Of a DNA stretch of 64,000 nt, positions 1 to 11,800 are shown piece by piece. Each line of letters opens with the position of its first letter. Position 1 is the first letter of the stretch. The translations under genes were made by a program, and so were the position numbers. Source of the DNA: Mesodorylaimus sp. YZB2_4 (taxonomy: Eukaryota; Nematoda; Enoplea; Dorylaimida; Dorylaimidae); the NCBI GenBank assembly GCA_030248295.1, contig JASANH010000232.1:310001-374000 (forward strand), read 5' to 3'. The notes under the pieces were generated by a model. The model saw only the letters and a program-made list of their open reading frames with translations. It was not told the DNA's origin and did no database searches.

Positions 1-785
1 ATTTTTCCACGAAGCGCAGCATGACTTCCCCAACAGATGCGGCTGACAGTTCCAAACGTGGTATGGTAATCGCTCGGGTTTGCGCCAAGCGCGACTTTGC
101 GAAGGTCAGATGCGATGAAACGCCTTTCAGCGACCAAACAACAGCAATAACAACAACAACAGCAACAGCAATACGCAAATAAACAGCAGCCCCATAGGCC
201 TTCTTTGAAGTATCCTTGAAACAATGCAGCTCATACACGGTGTCAGGTGCATCACTGATAAGTCAAGCGTAACGAGGAACCGAAACAGAATTGACAAGCT
301 CAACGGCTTGAATGATGGTTTGCCACTCATCGATCTGGGTTGACGTCAGCGGATCATTCCACCCTCGCTTCTCCAACCACAAATTTTGCAGAAAGCTCTT
401 TCCGGGAAGCAAGATGGGACTATACAGTCCCAATGGGTCAAAATATTTGGCGATGGACTGCAAAATAATGTGCTTCGTAAAGTCCAATGGCAACGCATGT
501 CTTCCAGGTCGGGTCAACTGCATGTTGTCAGATTTTGTATCCCAGGTCGTGCCTAGAATCTTCACCGATAATGATTTTACACGATCCGCTTCAGGGATCG
601 CCATCATGACGTCTGGATCATTGGACATCCATTCTCTCAGATTCATTGACGCGGAGCTGAACATGTCCTTGGCCTTCCGATAGAGAATATGCGCTTGATC
701 CGCGGACGGTGCACCACTGATCAGATTATCCACAAACAAATCCCGGCCCAGAGCTAAGGCCATATCAGAGCCATCCCGGAGCAAT
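1..785 (-). mobile_element. BEL/Pao LTR retrotransposon fragment (RT to RNase H), decayed
   Basis: Read on the minus strand, this stretch encodes the end of a BEL/Pao reverse transcriptase and the start of the RNase H region. Recognisable blocks are the catalytic-box equivalent FVDNLISGAP, the family motif FDPLGLYSPILLPGK, then GWNDPLT, and further on AKSRLAQTRAITIPRLELSA. The frame stays open from about 784 to 266, is broken by an in-frame TGA at 263-265, and continues in the same frame to the window edge. A CAA/CAG microsatellite (about 138-171) lies inside and encodes an Ala/Val run where the family normally has ordinary sequence. Similarity stops abruptly near 785, so the copy is truncated upstream and has no visible LTR. 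It is an old, non-functional copy that continues beyond the window. Confidence 0.85.
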
Positions 786-1168
786 AGTGAATTTCTTGTG
801 GTGAATTTCTCTAATTCTTGGGACCATATTTGCTAGGAATTCCATGACGGATCCAGCTAGGCTAGGCTGCTGTGATTCATCCTTCGGTCTCCTCCTGCTG
901 GTCCCAGCTTGCAATCACCTTATCTTTTATCGGTAGTTTTCTCACTCCCTCTCGCCTAGCGCGTGAGTTTCCTGATACTCGCCATCAATGCAAAATAATC
1001 GACACAAATAAGATACCGAGTGTCGATTTTATTCAATTGTTTAAGCTCAAATATTTCATACAATCTTCACGTTCCTGCTTAGCACATTTTTCACCAGCGT
1101 ATATTCTGTTCGGGATTCGCAAGTAAAAGCACGAAATTTCAAAAAATCAGTCAGACAGGACGCAGGGG
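786..1168. other. Intergenic, no gene seen
   Basis: No convincing coding stretch. This is the 3' flank of the DOMON gene that ends at 1169 on the minus strand. A plus-strand open frame at 872-1126 has no recognisable similarity and is probably chance. Confidence 0.5.
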
Positions 1169-4100
1169 CTAATGGCTCTCTCTTTTCACGTTCACTCGAC
1201 GAAGCAGTGTCTCTGGCTCTGCAGGGTTCGATCCCGTACCTAATGTCAGCGTCTCTCCATCCGATTCGTCGTCTCCAGGTTGTGTCTGTGATGGTTCAGA
1301 TTGGCGCGCGACTGATGGCTGCAAATCTTGCCCACGCGTCGGAGCGGGAGAATTCGAAGTAGCTGGTTGATTTTGGCTCTGAACTTGGATCTGGATTTGG
1401 TTTGGGACTTGATTAGGGGACGGATTTGGAATTTGTGATTGAGGGGTCGGTGGATTTTGATTATTTTGGGCTGGTGATTGAACACGCTGGACTGAAACAG
1501 GGCTCTCAGGTTGTCGCGCTAAATTTGGGTTTAGAGCTGCTTGACTCGAAACCTGGCCTTGTCCTTGAATGCTGCTAGGTCTTGAACTTCCGGGACTGCT
1601 GGCGAGCTGCCTTGGTATCGTGTTAGCCTGCTGCGAAATGGCTGGATTTTGATTCTTCTCAAGATTGATATTTGACGCATTGTTCTGATTTTGTACCAAG
1701 TCTGGAAGTGAATTTGAATTTGCGCCTTGAGGAATAGGTTGGACTGCTTGGCTTGGATTAGAATTTAGGTTTTGTTGATTGAGTGCAGGAGCAGAATCTT
1801 GAGATTTGCTTCCGTCGTTTGGTAGATTTTGAATTTGAGCATTGTTAGGTTCATTTTGAGAACTAACTCGTGTTTGTGCCTGGTTTTGTCTTTCGAAATT
1901 TATCTCAGGTTGACCCTGCGCCTGGTCCTGGCTTTGATTATTGAATTGTTCCTTGTTTTGATTGGGAATCTTGCCCGCATTCAAGTTTTGCGTCTGGTTT
2001 TGGTCGCCAGAGGTGCCTGCTGGATTCTGGATTTGACCTTGCACTTGGCTTTGCTTTGGCTGTTGAGTCGATGCGATGTTTTTGGATGCCCCATCGTTCG
2101 TGGCCACGTTCACTGGCAGCGCAACATGTGGATTTTTCACGTTGGCCGATTGATCGAGAGTAGCGCTGTTGCTGCTTGAAGCCACATTTCGGATTGTGGG
2201 CAAGACTTTGTTCATGACTTCTCCGCATTCCGACTGCATGTATCGACAACACTCCTGGATCACAATGCCATCTTGATGTTTGGCCAGTTGCAGGCAAGCC
2301 TAATCGAGGAATGTTTCACATCTTGGTGGAGTCGAGCGATAAGAAACGCTACTTACCTTCTGGGTAATAATTTCAGTTTTGGGGAACCTGGAGTACACAA
2401 TATTTAGGTAGTCATCCACGTACGTCTTGCACGCCTCGTGGTCTTCCTGAGTGGGCGGGCACTCATGGGCTGGAAATAAAAGATATTTAAAGACGGTTGA
2501 TCCACTGTGTGTCCTCTATGTAGATACAGAACCTTTGTTCACTTGCAGAGTATCAGTTCCGCTCGCCGGTTCAGTCTGAGCCCTTTGAGTGGTCGTTCTT
2601 TGCTCCTGAACCTGCCCTTGCGGTGGTTGTTGCCCGCTCGATGTCTCTGTCTTCAGTTTCACTGCCTGGGCAGCTTGGCTGTTGCCTCTGGGATCGGAAT
2701 TCTCTTTATCTTGAGGCCTGGTATTTGCTTGGAGTTCGACTTCCGCGTTTGAATCGCCAGCTGGTTCCTTCGCTGCACTGCCTTGTTGTTGAGGCTGAAT
2801 TCCGCTAGCTGGCTCGGCTTGATTCGCAGTAGCTTGCAGGCCTTGACGACTAGCCGGATTCTGGATTCCGCTAACAATGGTCTGCACTGCCACTTGTCCC
2901 GTCTCGCCGGTTTGACTTGAATTCGAGCTCGGTTGCTCTCCTTGTTGCTCCTGATCAGCAAGTGCACTGGATGCATCGCCAGTGGTTTCTTCAGTCGGGG
3001 CAGGCGTTGCCTTTCTGCACTGTTTGACGTTGCAGATCAACTTCACTGTAGGTATGGTGTCGTGCACTTGTATACGACCATGTTCGCTTTGACTACCACC
3101 AGAGACGGGGAAGATAAAGTGTTGGCAGTCATTTAAATTTGGATCATCGATTACGAGGTCATCAGTGTCCAATGTGTTGAGGATACGACTGAACGACGCC
3201 TTCAAATAGCCTCCATCGACTGTGCCTTTGAAAGACTCGAAATCTTGATGTGCATCGACCTGTGGTTCCTCGTGGCCAGTTCCATGCCGATCAGTAATCT
3301 GAAGTCTACCACGACTGTCTTGAATGATGATCATGTCTCCGTTCCGCTGAAAAAGGCAATTTATTGAAGGGAGGGTTTGGTTTGTGGATATTTTATTTTT
3401 AGATATGCCAAGAGTACAGTACATCTTCCAATCAAAAGGAGAGCTTCACGGCAGCCACCCATGAAATAAAGGCGTTTGTGCGGTCGCACTCAAATGTGCC
3501 GATGGAAGAGAACAGTTGAACCTGTACCCACTTACCATTTGTTGACCAAACCCAATTCCAGTCCACCGACCCTGCTGCAACGGAGCACTCAGGTTGATGG
3601 CCAGGCGCTGAGTTAGCTCATCATACGTCCATTCGGCCTTGTAGCGACCATCCGCGAATCCGCACACTGAAATGAAAGTCAGCTGATGAAAATTCGCTTG
3701 CTGCCAGAGGAGTGAACAGAATGCATACCTGTCGGCGTTGAAGGGACTGATGCCGGTGGTGATTTGACAAGATTATTTGGCCCTCCACCTTGGCTCGTAG
3801 ATTGCTGCTGTTGACCAGGCTGTCCTGGCTGCATCTTCTCTGGTTCATTGTCAGCGATTACGATGGAAGGTTGTTGGCCTGACTGATGGTTCTGGGCAGC
3901 TGCTGCCGAGTTTTCGTTATCCTCGCCTTGATTTATAGTTGTGCCATTTTGTGATGCTTCAGGTTGTTGCTTCTGCTGTTTCCCAATATTTTTGTTAGTC
4001 GCACTATAATTCGCTTGTGGGCCATCATCGACTTGCACTTGCAATTGAGTTTGGGCACTTGGACCAAGAGTTATCTGAGGCTGCGGCCGTGGTTGGTTCT

Positions 4101-5012
4101 GATTTCTACTAGAAGTTTCCTCTCGTCCTTGAGATTGCGCCTGTTGGATCGGGTTTCTTTCCACAGCTTGCCTTTGAGTGCCGTCTCGGGGAAACCCTAA
4201 ACTTCACGTTATGACACCGAGTGGAAACTGGTCCAGTATGTGACCCTTACCCAGTTCATTCACATTGGCATTGCTGGCTCCACTTACACCATTATCTGTT
4301 CCACTAGCTTGCTGAATCGGGGCGGGCGAGGGAACGCTATTAGGCTCGGTTTCTGGAGCTGGACTAGCTCCACCTGTCGGTGCATAAGCTGGCCTGCATC
4401 GAGAAATGTTGCAAATCAGACGCACTTTGGGAGCTGTGATGTGTTGTTCAACAATGATCCCTGACTTGTCACCCGCGATTGGGCCACCAGTCGTTGGAAA
4501 CATGAAATGTTGGCAGTTTTTTGCACTCGGATCTTCCAATGGTTTGTCATTGGGGTCACCAGTGTTGATCAGGCGCCCGAAATCAGCATAGATTATCCCA
4601 TTTTCTATTCTTCCAGAGAAATACTGAATGTCTTGTTGACTATCGATAAGCGGCTCGTTGTAACCGTCGCTGTGCCTGCAGTCGCACCAAATTCATAGGG
4701 TGACAAGTTGGTTTTTTTACTTGCTGTACCTGTCAGATACATTCAACAGTCCACCGACGCTAGTAATAACGACCATGTCTGCACTTTTCTGAAAAGATTG
4801 CTATGATACAAGGTTTGGCAGTTTTTCTTAGAAGGCTCTTACCATGTTTTTTCCAAACCCAATACCAGTCCAGAAATTATAAGCTAGTCTCTGTTTCGCC
4901 TCGATTGAGAAGCGCACTCGATTCGCGGCTGCATCATAGACCCAGGAGGCCTTGTATCCGCCATCGCCCTCAGATTGGTAACTGCAGAATGTTTGGGACT
5001 CGGCGATGGCCA
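1169..5012 (-). CDS. Two-DOMON-domain protein with long Q/N/P-rich linkers (8 exons, 5' end unresolved)
   Basis: Exons on the minus strand: 5012-4843, 4788-4730, 4675-4251, 4196-3729, 3666-3536, 3346-2533, 2469-2357, 2299-1169. All seven junctions keep frame with GT..AG borders, giving about 1,103 residues. The first three exons form one DOMON domain (GGYKASW, WTGIGFG, NCQHFMFP). Exons 5-6 form a second (GRYKAEW, WTGIGFG, DCQHFIFP), with matching intron positions, so the domain was duplicated together with its introns. DOMON domains bind haem or sugar and are usually extracellular; no cytochrome b561 part is seen. Linkers of about 150-270 residues are rich in Q, N, P and S. A cysteine-rich segment (ECPPT..CCRYMQSEC) precedes a Q/N-rich tail of about 340 residues. 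Exon 1 begins at a TTTTAG acceptor, so a signal-peptide exon must lie upstream. An ATG near 5158 with a phase-compatible donor exists but gives no signal peptide. Function unknown. Confidence 0.8.
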
Positions 5013-5653
5013 CTAAAACGACTCGATGAAAGGATGTTACGGTCTTGGTTAGTATTTTAGGGCAATTTTTCAGATTCGGATTTAGTCATGCTGGTTTGCT
5101 AAGGTCCGCAATCTGAAACCAGACCCAGAACTAAAATGGGAATGTACCTCGAATCCTCATTTTTTGTCTCTTGGATTGAAGCTGTACATTCCGCAGGGCA
5201 CAAAGAACATTTACGGCGTTAAAAATTCACATCACAGTATGAGGACCTATGCAAATGGCAGACTACAGCTCGAAAATCCTCAGATTCTGTGTTTTAGGTT
5301 TAGGCTGTTTCCGAAGAGTCATTTTATTTTCCCGCCACATCGTTTAAATAATACGACCTTAATTCTTAGTCCATTATTCTTATTCTATCATACACAAATT
5401 GTGTCTTATTTAAAATTCGCCATGCCCATCTATTTCGGCTGACCTTAGCAGGAAATGCACCTCAAACAAACGGGACAACGGTGTCAAACAAATTTCTTGA
5501 CGCGATTATGAAAAACAGCGCATTTTGCCAAATGCGACCTGTCTCTTGGGTCAATATGCAAAGGATTGAAAGACTCGGGGCATGCCAAGGGCCAAATACT
5601 AGGACACGCCGATGCATAGAAGGGGTGATCTAAAGTGATGAGTCAACAGTGTA
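5013..5653. other. Upstream region of the DOMON gene, no clear exon
   Basis: It should contain the first exon(s) of the minus-strand DOMON gene. A possible TTTCAG acceptor is seen at about 5110, but no hydrophobic leader could be assembled. Nothing else is recognised. Confidence 0.4.
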
Positions 5654-6058
5654 TACGGAGGGAGTTCAAAAAGTTCGTAGCCTGAGTACCTTCCGCATGA
5701 GCTGCTGCAGTGAAATTTGTACTTTACACTGCCACACATCCCACTAGAATCCCTACAAATCGCTCATCCACCGCACAGTCCAGACCTTGCACCTAACGAT
5801 TATTACCTATTCGGAAAACTCAAAAAAAGTTTGCGTGGCAAGAGATTTTCGAGTGATGAGGAAGTGAAACCAGCGACTGAAGCGTTTTTTGAGGGGTGTG
5901 AGTAATATTATTTTTCTTACGGGTATGCACGCGGTGCACCAAAGTTTAAACAAGCGCATTGGTCTCAGGGGATCTTATGTCGAAAATGAATAAGCATGGC
6001 ATTGTACAGTTTCAATTAACATGTGGTCAGGCTACGAACTATTTGAACTCCCCTCGTA
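5654..6058 (+). mobile_element. Internally deleted mariner-like element with both terminal inverted repeats
   Basis: Two 32-bp imperfect inverted repeats, 5654-5685 and 6027-6058, match with about 3 mismatches. Both begin TACG and contain AGTTCGTAGCCTGA. They bound a 405-bp element inserted at TA. Inside, 5735-5905 encodes the C-terminal end of a mariner transposase, including HPPHSPDLAPNDYYLFGKLK and then GKRFSSDEEV. The SPDLAPNDYYLFG block holds the last Asp of the DD34D triad. The rest of the transposase is deleted, so the copy could only be mobilised in trans. The close match of the termini suggests a fairly recent insertion. Confidence 0.88.
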
Positions 6059-7494
6059 GCTACTTCTCGCTGTTCTGCGCAAAAAATAGGCCTACAGCGC
6101 GCACTGGTCAAATAAAGTAAGCTAGACTCCACTGACCGTGAGAGTTTTTCACACTGCAGACCTCTCTTTTTCTATCCTAGCGAAGGTCACCAGTTTGTGG
6201 TTGAAGCAAGCTAAAAACTGATCTGAGACAGTAAGCACGCCCACCGTAACGGCACTTTTGCTCTTTGTCCCCCCAATAGGCTTAGGCTTAGGCTAGGATG
6301 GACTGGATTTAAGAGATGGGGGGGGGGGGGGGCAAACTGCAAAAGCGCCACTACAACAGCATATACTCACCGAAAGATGCACATAGAAATACAACAGCTA
6401 ATGCCATTTTCCGAAGACTGTTTTCTCGGCGAATCCTGCAAGGTGCGAGAAGACGAGTGCAATATTACTCGCAAATCAGACTCTTGCTTCTCTCGGGAGA
6501 CCACGCACGCGAACAATGCGAGTTATTTAGAGTAAGTGCCAATAAATGGTGCATCTACCCTGATATTAGGCTAGTCGAGTGGAAATGATGGGCCGAAAGA
6601 TACAGAGATCAAAGAGGCAGATTTCCAGAAATCAGGCACAGGTAATTGCTGAACTATGATTAATATAGGACACTATGCCCAAATAGCTCAAAATCTAGTT
6701 CACTATTCTATTCCTCAGTGAAAGGCTGACATCAATGCAAACAGTGTCTACTCGTAAGTTCCAACGATAAACCGTGGAGCATGGGGCAAATAAACGAGCA
6801 AGACATTGGGCACGACGTCAGCCATCAAGTACATTCATTGGGAGATGTATTCGAGTAAATTCCACTCCGGAGTTTCATCTCTTACGCCAGAGCCCACCGC
6901 GGTCGCGTACAAGACCATAAAGGACGCGTCTGTCGTGCATAAATAGAACTAAGACACCTTGCTGAGTAAGTGACTAGAAACAACCTCCTCGACCTAGGAC
7001 ATGGGCGCTCACCAACGTCGCCGTCTTGTCTGCTCGAGAGGCACGCCCAATTGGCAGCAAGTACACCATACTCGTACATTTGCATATTTGATGATGATGG
7101 AATCTGAACATTGGTCGAGAAATATACAGGTTCCATGGACATCCCAAATACGTAATTCTTCTTTTGTGTCGTGGAGAAAAACATGGTTAGTATTGTTTTC
7201 AGCTGCGAATGGTAGTCGAACAAGTGAGGGGCGCTAGAGCCATATTTTGTGCACCGTTCCCCTAAAAGTGATTATCACTAGTGATAAGGGGAATTATTGA
7301 TAGCATAAAATTATCAGGAGGTACATTGATTGTGAGGGGCTTAAATGGACGAAAACCAAAGGAAGAGCTATGTTTTATGGCCTACAAAATGTGTCTTCTG
7401 ATTCAGTCAAAACCCCCTAAAAACTACAGAAGTGTTTGTAAAGTCATTCAAAACATCAGTCGTTAAGGAAGCTTTACCACCAGTCCACCTACTG
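6059..7494. other. Intergenic, repeats only
   Basis: No gene recognised. It contains two TTAGGC-like units near 6279-6297 and a 15-base G run at 6318-6332. The short open frames on both strands overlap one another and show no family signature. Confidence 0.5.
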
Positions 7495-7580
7495 TGGCCT
7501 GTGGTAAACGGGGTAGGCGCCCGCCTCTCACGTTGGGTGCGCCTTTACCAGCGAGTGTTCGAATCGCGACCCACTGGCGC
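7495..7580 (+). repeat. tRNA-derived SINE fragment
   Basis: It has a tRNA-like fold with the family block GCCTCTCACGTTGGGTGCGC and a degenerate B box GTGTTCGAATCGC. It is related to the copies at 8395-8560, 43155-43345, 43425-43510 and 46282-46452. Confidence 0.55.
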
Positions 7581-7828
7581 CTTACTTAGGAGGAGCTTTG
7601 AGAAGCCTCTGGGTTTTCCTTCAAGTGTGGTTGCTTTTATCAGTTTTACTTAAAACACTAGTGTAGTTCTTCTTTTATGTGACTGTATTTCTCTCTGTAA
7701 GCGTCTGCCAGAGGTATCATTCATGCTCTTGACTCTGTAACCGAACCTGGCAGGTGCAGGACAGAATGTGGCCAACCGAAGGCAAAGCATGTCCAGCTGA
7801 AGAGTAGACATGGCAAGTCTTTCAACTA

Positions 7829-7925
7829 CACCTGAGGCTGAAACATCAACCCGAGGGGTTGAAGTTTCTCAGCGAGGAGAGATCGATTGCTCTCCCACTA
7901 GTCATGGTATACCAGGCAAGGGGGT
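7829..7925 (-). repeat. Dispersed repeat family B, minus copy
   Basis: The block GAAACATCAACCCGAGGGG, followed by an AGAGATCGATTGCTCTCCC segment and a CATGG..CCAGGC end, is the reverse complement of the copies at 9678-9790 and 27196-27440. The type of element is not known. Confidence 0.6.
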
Positions 7926-8394
7926 CACAACTCTCGAGTTTGACGATGTTGTAACATGAGCCGAGTGGTCGGACACATCCCCTGACCAGCACCGAGACCG
8001 GCATATGTAGCTGCGAATATATATCTGATATGGCTGTCTCTATCTGACCGATGCCTTGACGCATGCCATGCATCGAGCCACTGCACATTCGTGTCACACC
8101 GGCTAGCGGACACCTCAATGACGGTATGGTCGTACAAGACTACATGAGCAGATACTCAATAGAAGAGAGCGCTAAGGCCTCAGGAAGCTGATGCGACCGT
8201 ACTAGTCGATGTTCACCGACGGACTGAAGGACTTACGAGAACCCAACCCAGAAAGGGGCCGGAGACAACCAGCTTTGGCTACATCTCAGGAAGTAATTCA
8301 TGTGCTGGAAACACACGAGCCGCGCGGTAAGCCTAGGAGGACCACTTTCACGGAGAGGTGCGGGTTACAATGCGCTCTTAGTTGTCATGTCATA

Positions 8395-8560
8395 CTTTAT
8401 CCATAGCCAAGGACTATACAGCGCACTCGAGGGCTAAGGAACACATAATCGACAATCATTTCATACCAGGGCGGGAGCCGAACCCTCTCCTGTAAGTGCG
8501 CACCCAGCGTGAGAGGCAGACGCTTTAACCCGCTAGCCCACGGCCAGGTAGTTATCGTTT
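8395..8560 (-). repeat. tRNA-derived SINE copy
   Basis: On the minus strand it carries an A-box-like TAGCGGGTTAAAGCG, the block GTCTGCCTCTCACGCTGGGT and a B-box-like GGTTCGGCTCCC, followed by a non-tRNA tail. This is the same family as the copies at 43155 and 46282. It lies just 3' of the LDLa-MACPF gene. Confidence 0.65.
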
Positions 8561-8823
8561 GTCGGTGGCAATATAGGGCCCACTGATCGTGAGGAAGCCG
8601 AAATTCAGAGCGCCGAAATTGGCCCAAGCAAAGGTAATGGTCCGAATTCTGGTACCTTATCTTCGAATGATCACTGACGATGAGCGAGCTGTCATTCAAG
8701 CTAGCTGAGAATAACTAGTGGGTCTCACCACCTATGAAGTGTAGTGCCTGACGATGAGGGTACAGATGATAGGCATAATGCGCAAGCAACGGCGAATCAC
8801 TTCCAGCCTGGGTGAGGATAAGT

Positions 8824-11800
8824 TTATTTAACAGACACGGTCAGTAGGTATACTCCTATAAGTACTCGATGAATCCTGAGAGCCTCGCCTCTATTGCTGG
8901 TCTTCACATACGGACAACTACTATGCGACTGCCTCTTCGCGAAGCAGTTTTCGTTGACTGGTGGGGGGCACAAATATGAATATCTCGGACCAGGATAATG
9001 TCTGGCATTGGTGACCAGCCCACTGCAATCTTTGGAACGAGTTAGCTGGTCACATGATCGAATGTATTTTAGAAGTGTTTCTTGGCAAATCAGCTGAGCC
9101 TTAGTCCATAAATCAGTCAGATCCGATGTGATGAGATCACAAATTGGGGTTAGCCGAATGCTGATTAGTGACGGGGACTCGTTGAGAGTTTGCAGCCACT
9201 CGAGGAAAAGTTTCCGAGATATTGCTGAGGGCAAATCCATCACTGCCGCTGCTATCTCGAGGCCTCTCCTGAGAGTCGGGTCGCCGCCGGAAGCGTAAGC
9301 TTTGGCCGATAGATTATATTTTCGTGGACCGATTTGTGATGGTAAAATCGTCGTGATATTCAAACATTCTGGAATATTCCACGAAGGTGATGCGGAAATA
9401 CTCTGAAAAAGGGAGTATTTGTAAAGTAAATCTAGTGAGAGATGAGATACATAAAACTAAAGCTTTCACCGGGAATCGAACCCGCGTCTTTATCACCAGG
9501 GCTACCTATCCAGCGTCCAGGTTCGATCCCAGCTAAACGTTTAAGCATTTACGTACGCCTGGTTAAATACAATTCTCTATAATCTTGGCTTGGATTTTAA
9601 ATCAATGAAATTCGGCAGCTCAGGGTCAATAATTTATGCAATCTGGCTTTCCTAACTTTATTGAAGTGAACCCTCGTGCCTGGCGGGCTATTGCGGGTGG
9701 GAGAGAATCACTGATTTTCTCTGGACAGGAAACGTCAACCTCTCGGACTGATGTTTCACCCTGGACTCGCCTTGTACCGCTGGCATTCTCTACTACGCCT
9801 GCATCAACTTACCTCGTATCCTCTCCTAATTAATGCAAGCGCGCATGTTCCAATGTCTCGAATTGACAAATAAGGCACCGTCTTCCACTTTCGCTCGTCT
9901 GTCATCAGTCCCTGGTTGCAGTCTCCCCTGTGCACGTGAATCTCATAGACACCACCGAACGTCCCTTCGCTGACATAGTGAGTCCCTGATCCTCGAAAAA
10001 TGTTCATAAAAACGTGCTCAGCAGAGCTTCCATTCGATCTCGGGTCTTCCTCCACAGTTCGAAGAGCTTGCAGCAAATTTGGCAAGAAAAATTCCTTGTG
10101 TAGAACTAATTGATCAGATGGTTTCAATTGAAAGTGACCAGTCTCGATTTGCGAAATTACACGAACAAATGGATAACCCGCTGCAAATTTTTTGTCCTGG
10201 CGCAAGAAATCGTTGAGAGTATTTGAGCGATCACCACCAAATTGACTTCGAAAATGACAATACAGGTCCTGATATGTGTCGTTTGTGGTTGAGTAGATGA
10301 GTGTTCGATGCTTCTACAAATTGGTAAAAGGTTAGGAGAATCATTCTCGCAGAAGAAGGACGGTTTTTTTCGTATTGGTATCTTGCTTGACATCTAATCT
10401 ACAGTACATGCTGCACACAGAAGGGTTCCCCGACCCACCTCCTGCAACCATGGCGTGCCCTGGGGCGTAACAATTAAGTGTGACCCTCTCTAAGTTATCG
10501 GAGCCCCCCCCCTCCCCCCCCCCCCCGTGGGCTTTAACCGAGTTAAACAGCGGCATGCCATGATCTTTTGTTTCAGATTTAGTAGATTCTAGGCTGTGGG
10601 ATCTCCAAGGACCTTTTTGCAAGTAAAAAGAAGACATTTGCTTGGAGTTACGCTTTGAGAGTTATATATTGCTCAAAACTAGCTAAAAATAAAGCGTCCC
10701 CTTAACTGGCTAAAATATATCCTGTCTGGACCACAACAAAACTTTGTCTTCCCCGGAGACTCTGCAAGGATATAAAGTATATGCATTATGAAAAGTTGCG
10801 GAACATACTGTAGTGTGCACGAATTTGTCCCCCCACACTCTAAAGAGTCTAACAACTCATTCTTCCGTTCGGTGTGGCAGAGGTAGGTGTTTCCATCGGT
10901 ACTAATATCTGTTTTCTTTGGGAATATACACGCGGCCTATGCGGTAAGATGAGGGGCGTGTTTTTTTTAAAAGAAAACAGGTTATATAAGGGTAGATTTG
11001 AATTTTTCGCCAAAGAAAATCTGAGCAATAAAAAATTTACCTAAAAATTTTTATCGCTGCCTTGACCGCATCTCTAAAAATACGTCTGTGCGCATTTTTT
11101 AACTAAGCAGCCATTCTGCCCTGGTTGCCATTTTCTGATGTAGGATAAGGAAATTATCGAAACTTCTAATCAACTATGTCCAATATTGAGATCAATGTCA
11201 AATGGTCTCGCCAACTGATAGAAAATTTTGTTCATCGGCGGAGTAAAGTTCGGCGAAAAGTATATTCACAAAAATTATGTATGAAGTGAGTCAAACTTTT
11301 GAGCTTTCAACCCTTTTCGCCCATAATATTCAGACCTCTAATTTCCTGTAAACTCTCACTGTAACCCCGTTAGCTCGTTAGTCGTGAGTCAAGGCTAATT
11401 TTAACTGTAACCCTCCCTCAGACAAATCAAGTGATTCCATTCTAAAATGGCCTTAAGCCAAGTGATTTGTATTTTGAAATCCAGATATGCTGCGATAATA
11501 AGCAGTCAATCAATCAAGCCATAAATATGGCTCGGCCAGTAGATGTTCAGATGGCCAATCTTGCAGTTTGTTCGAGATTCCGCAGCCCCTCGTAAGCCCC
11601 TAGTTTATAAGCCCTTTGAAATCACGCATTCGTGCCCATCACTACCTTCATTTCCACAAGTCCGGCGTACGACGACTCGTAAATTTCCAGTTGAAATGTT
11701 GGTGGTGCTATCTCGTAATTGTTCTCTGGGTAGAAAGTCCAATTCATCAGATTATGAGGCAATCGATAATACACGCTCGATCCATCGCTCAATTTCCGCT

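Noticed and set aside
312-683. Plus-strand open frame of 123 codons
   Set aside because: It is the antisense shadow of the BEL/Pao reverse-transcriptase reading frame.
1246-2297. Other frames over the Q-rich tail of the DOMON gene
   Set aside because: CAA/CAG-rich sequence stays open in several frames. Only one frame joins in phase with the upstream exons.
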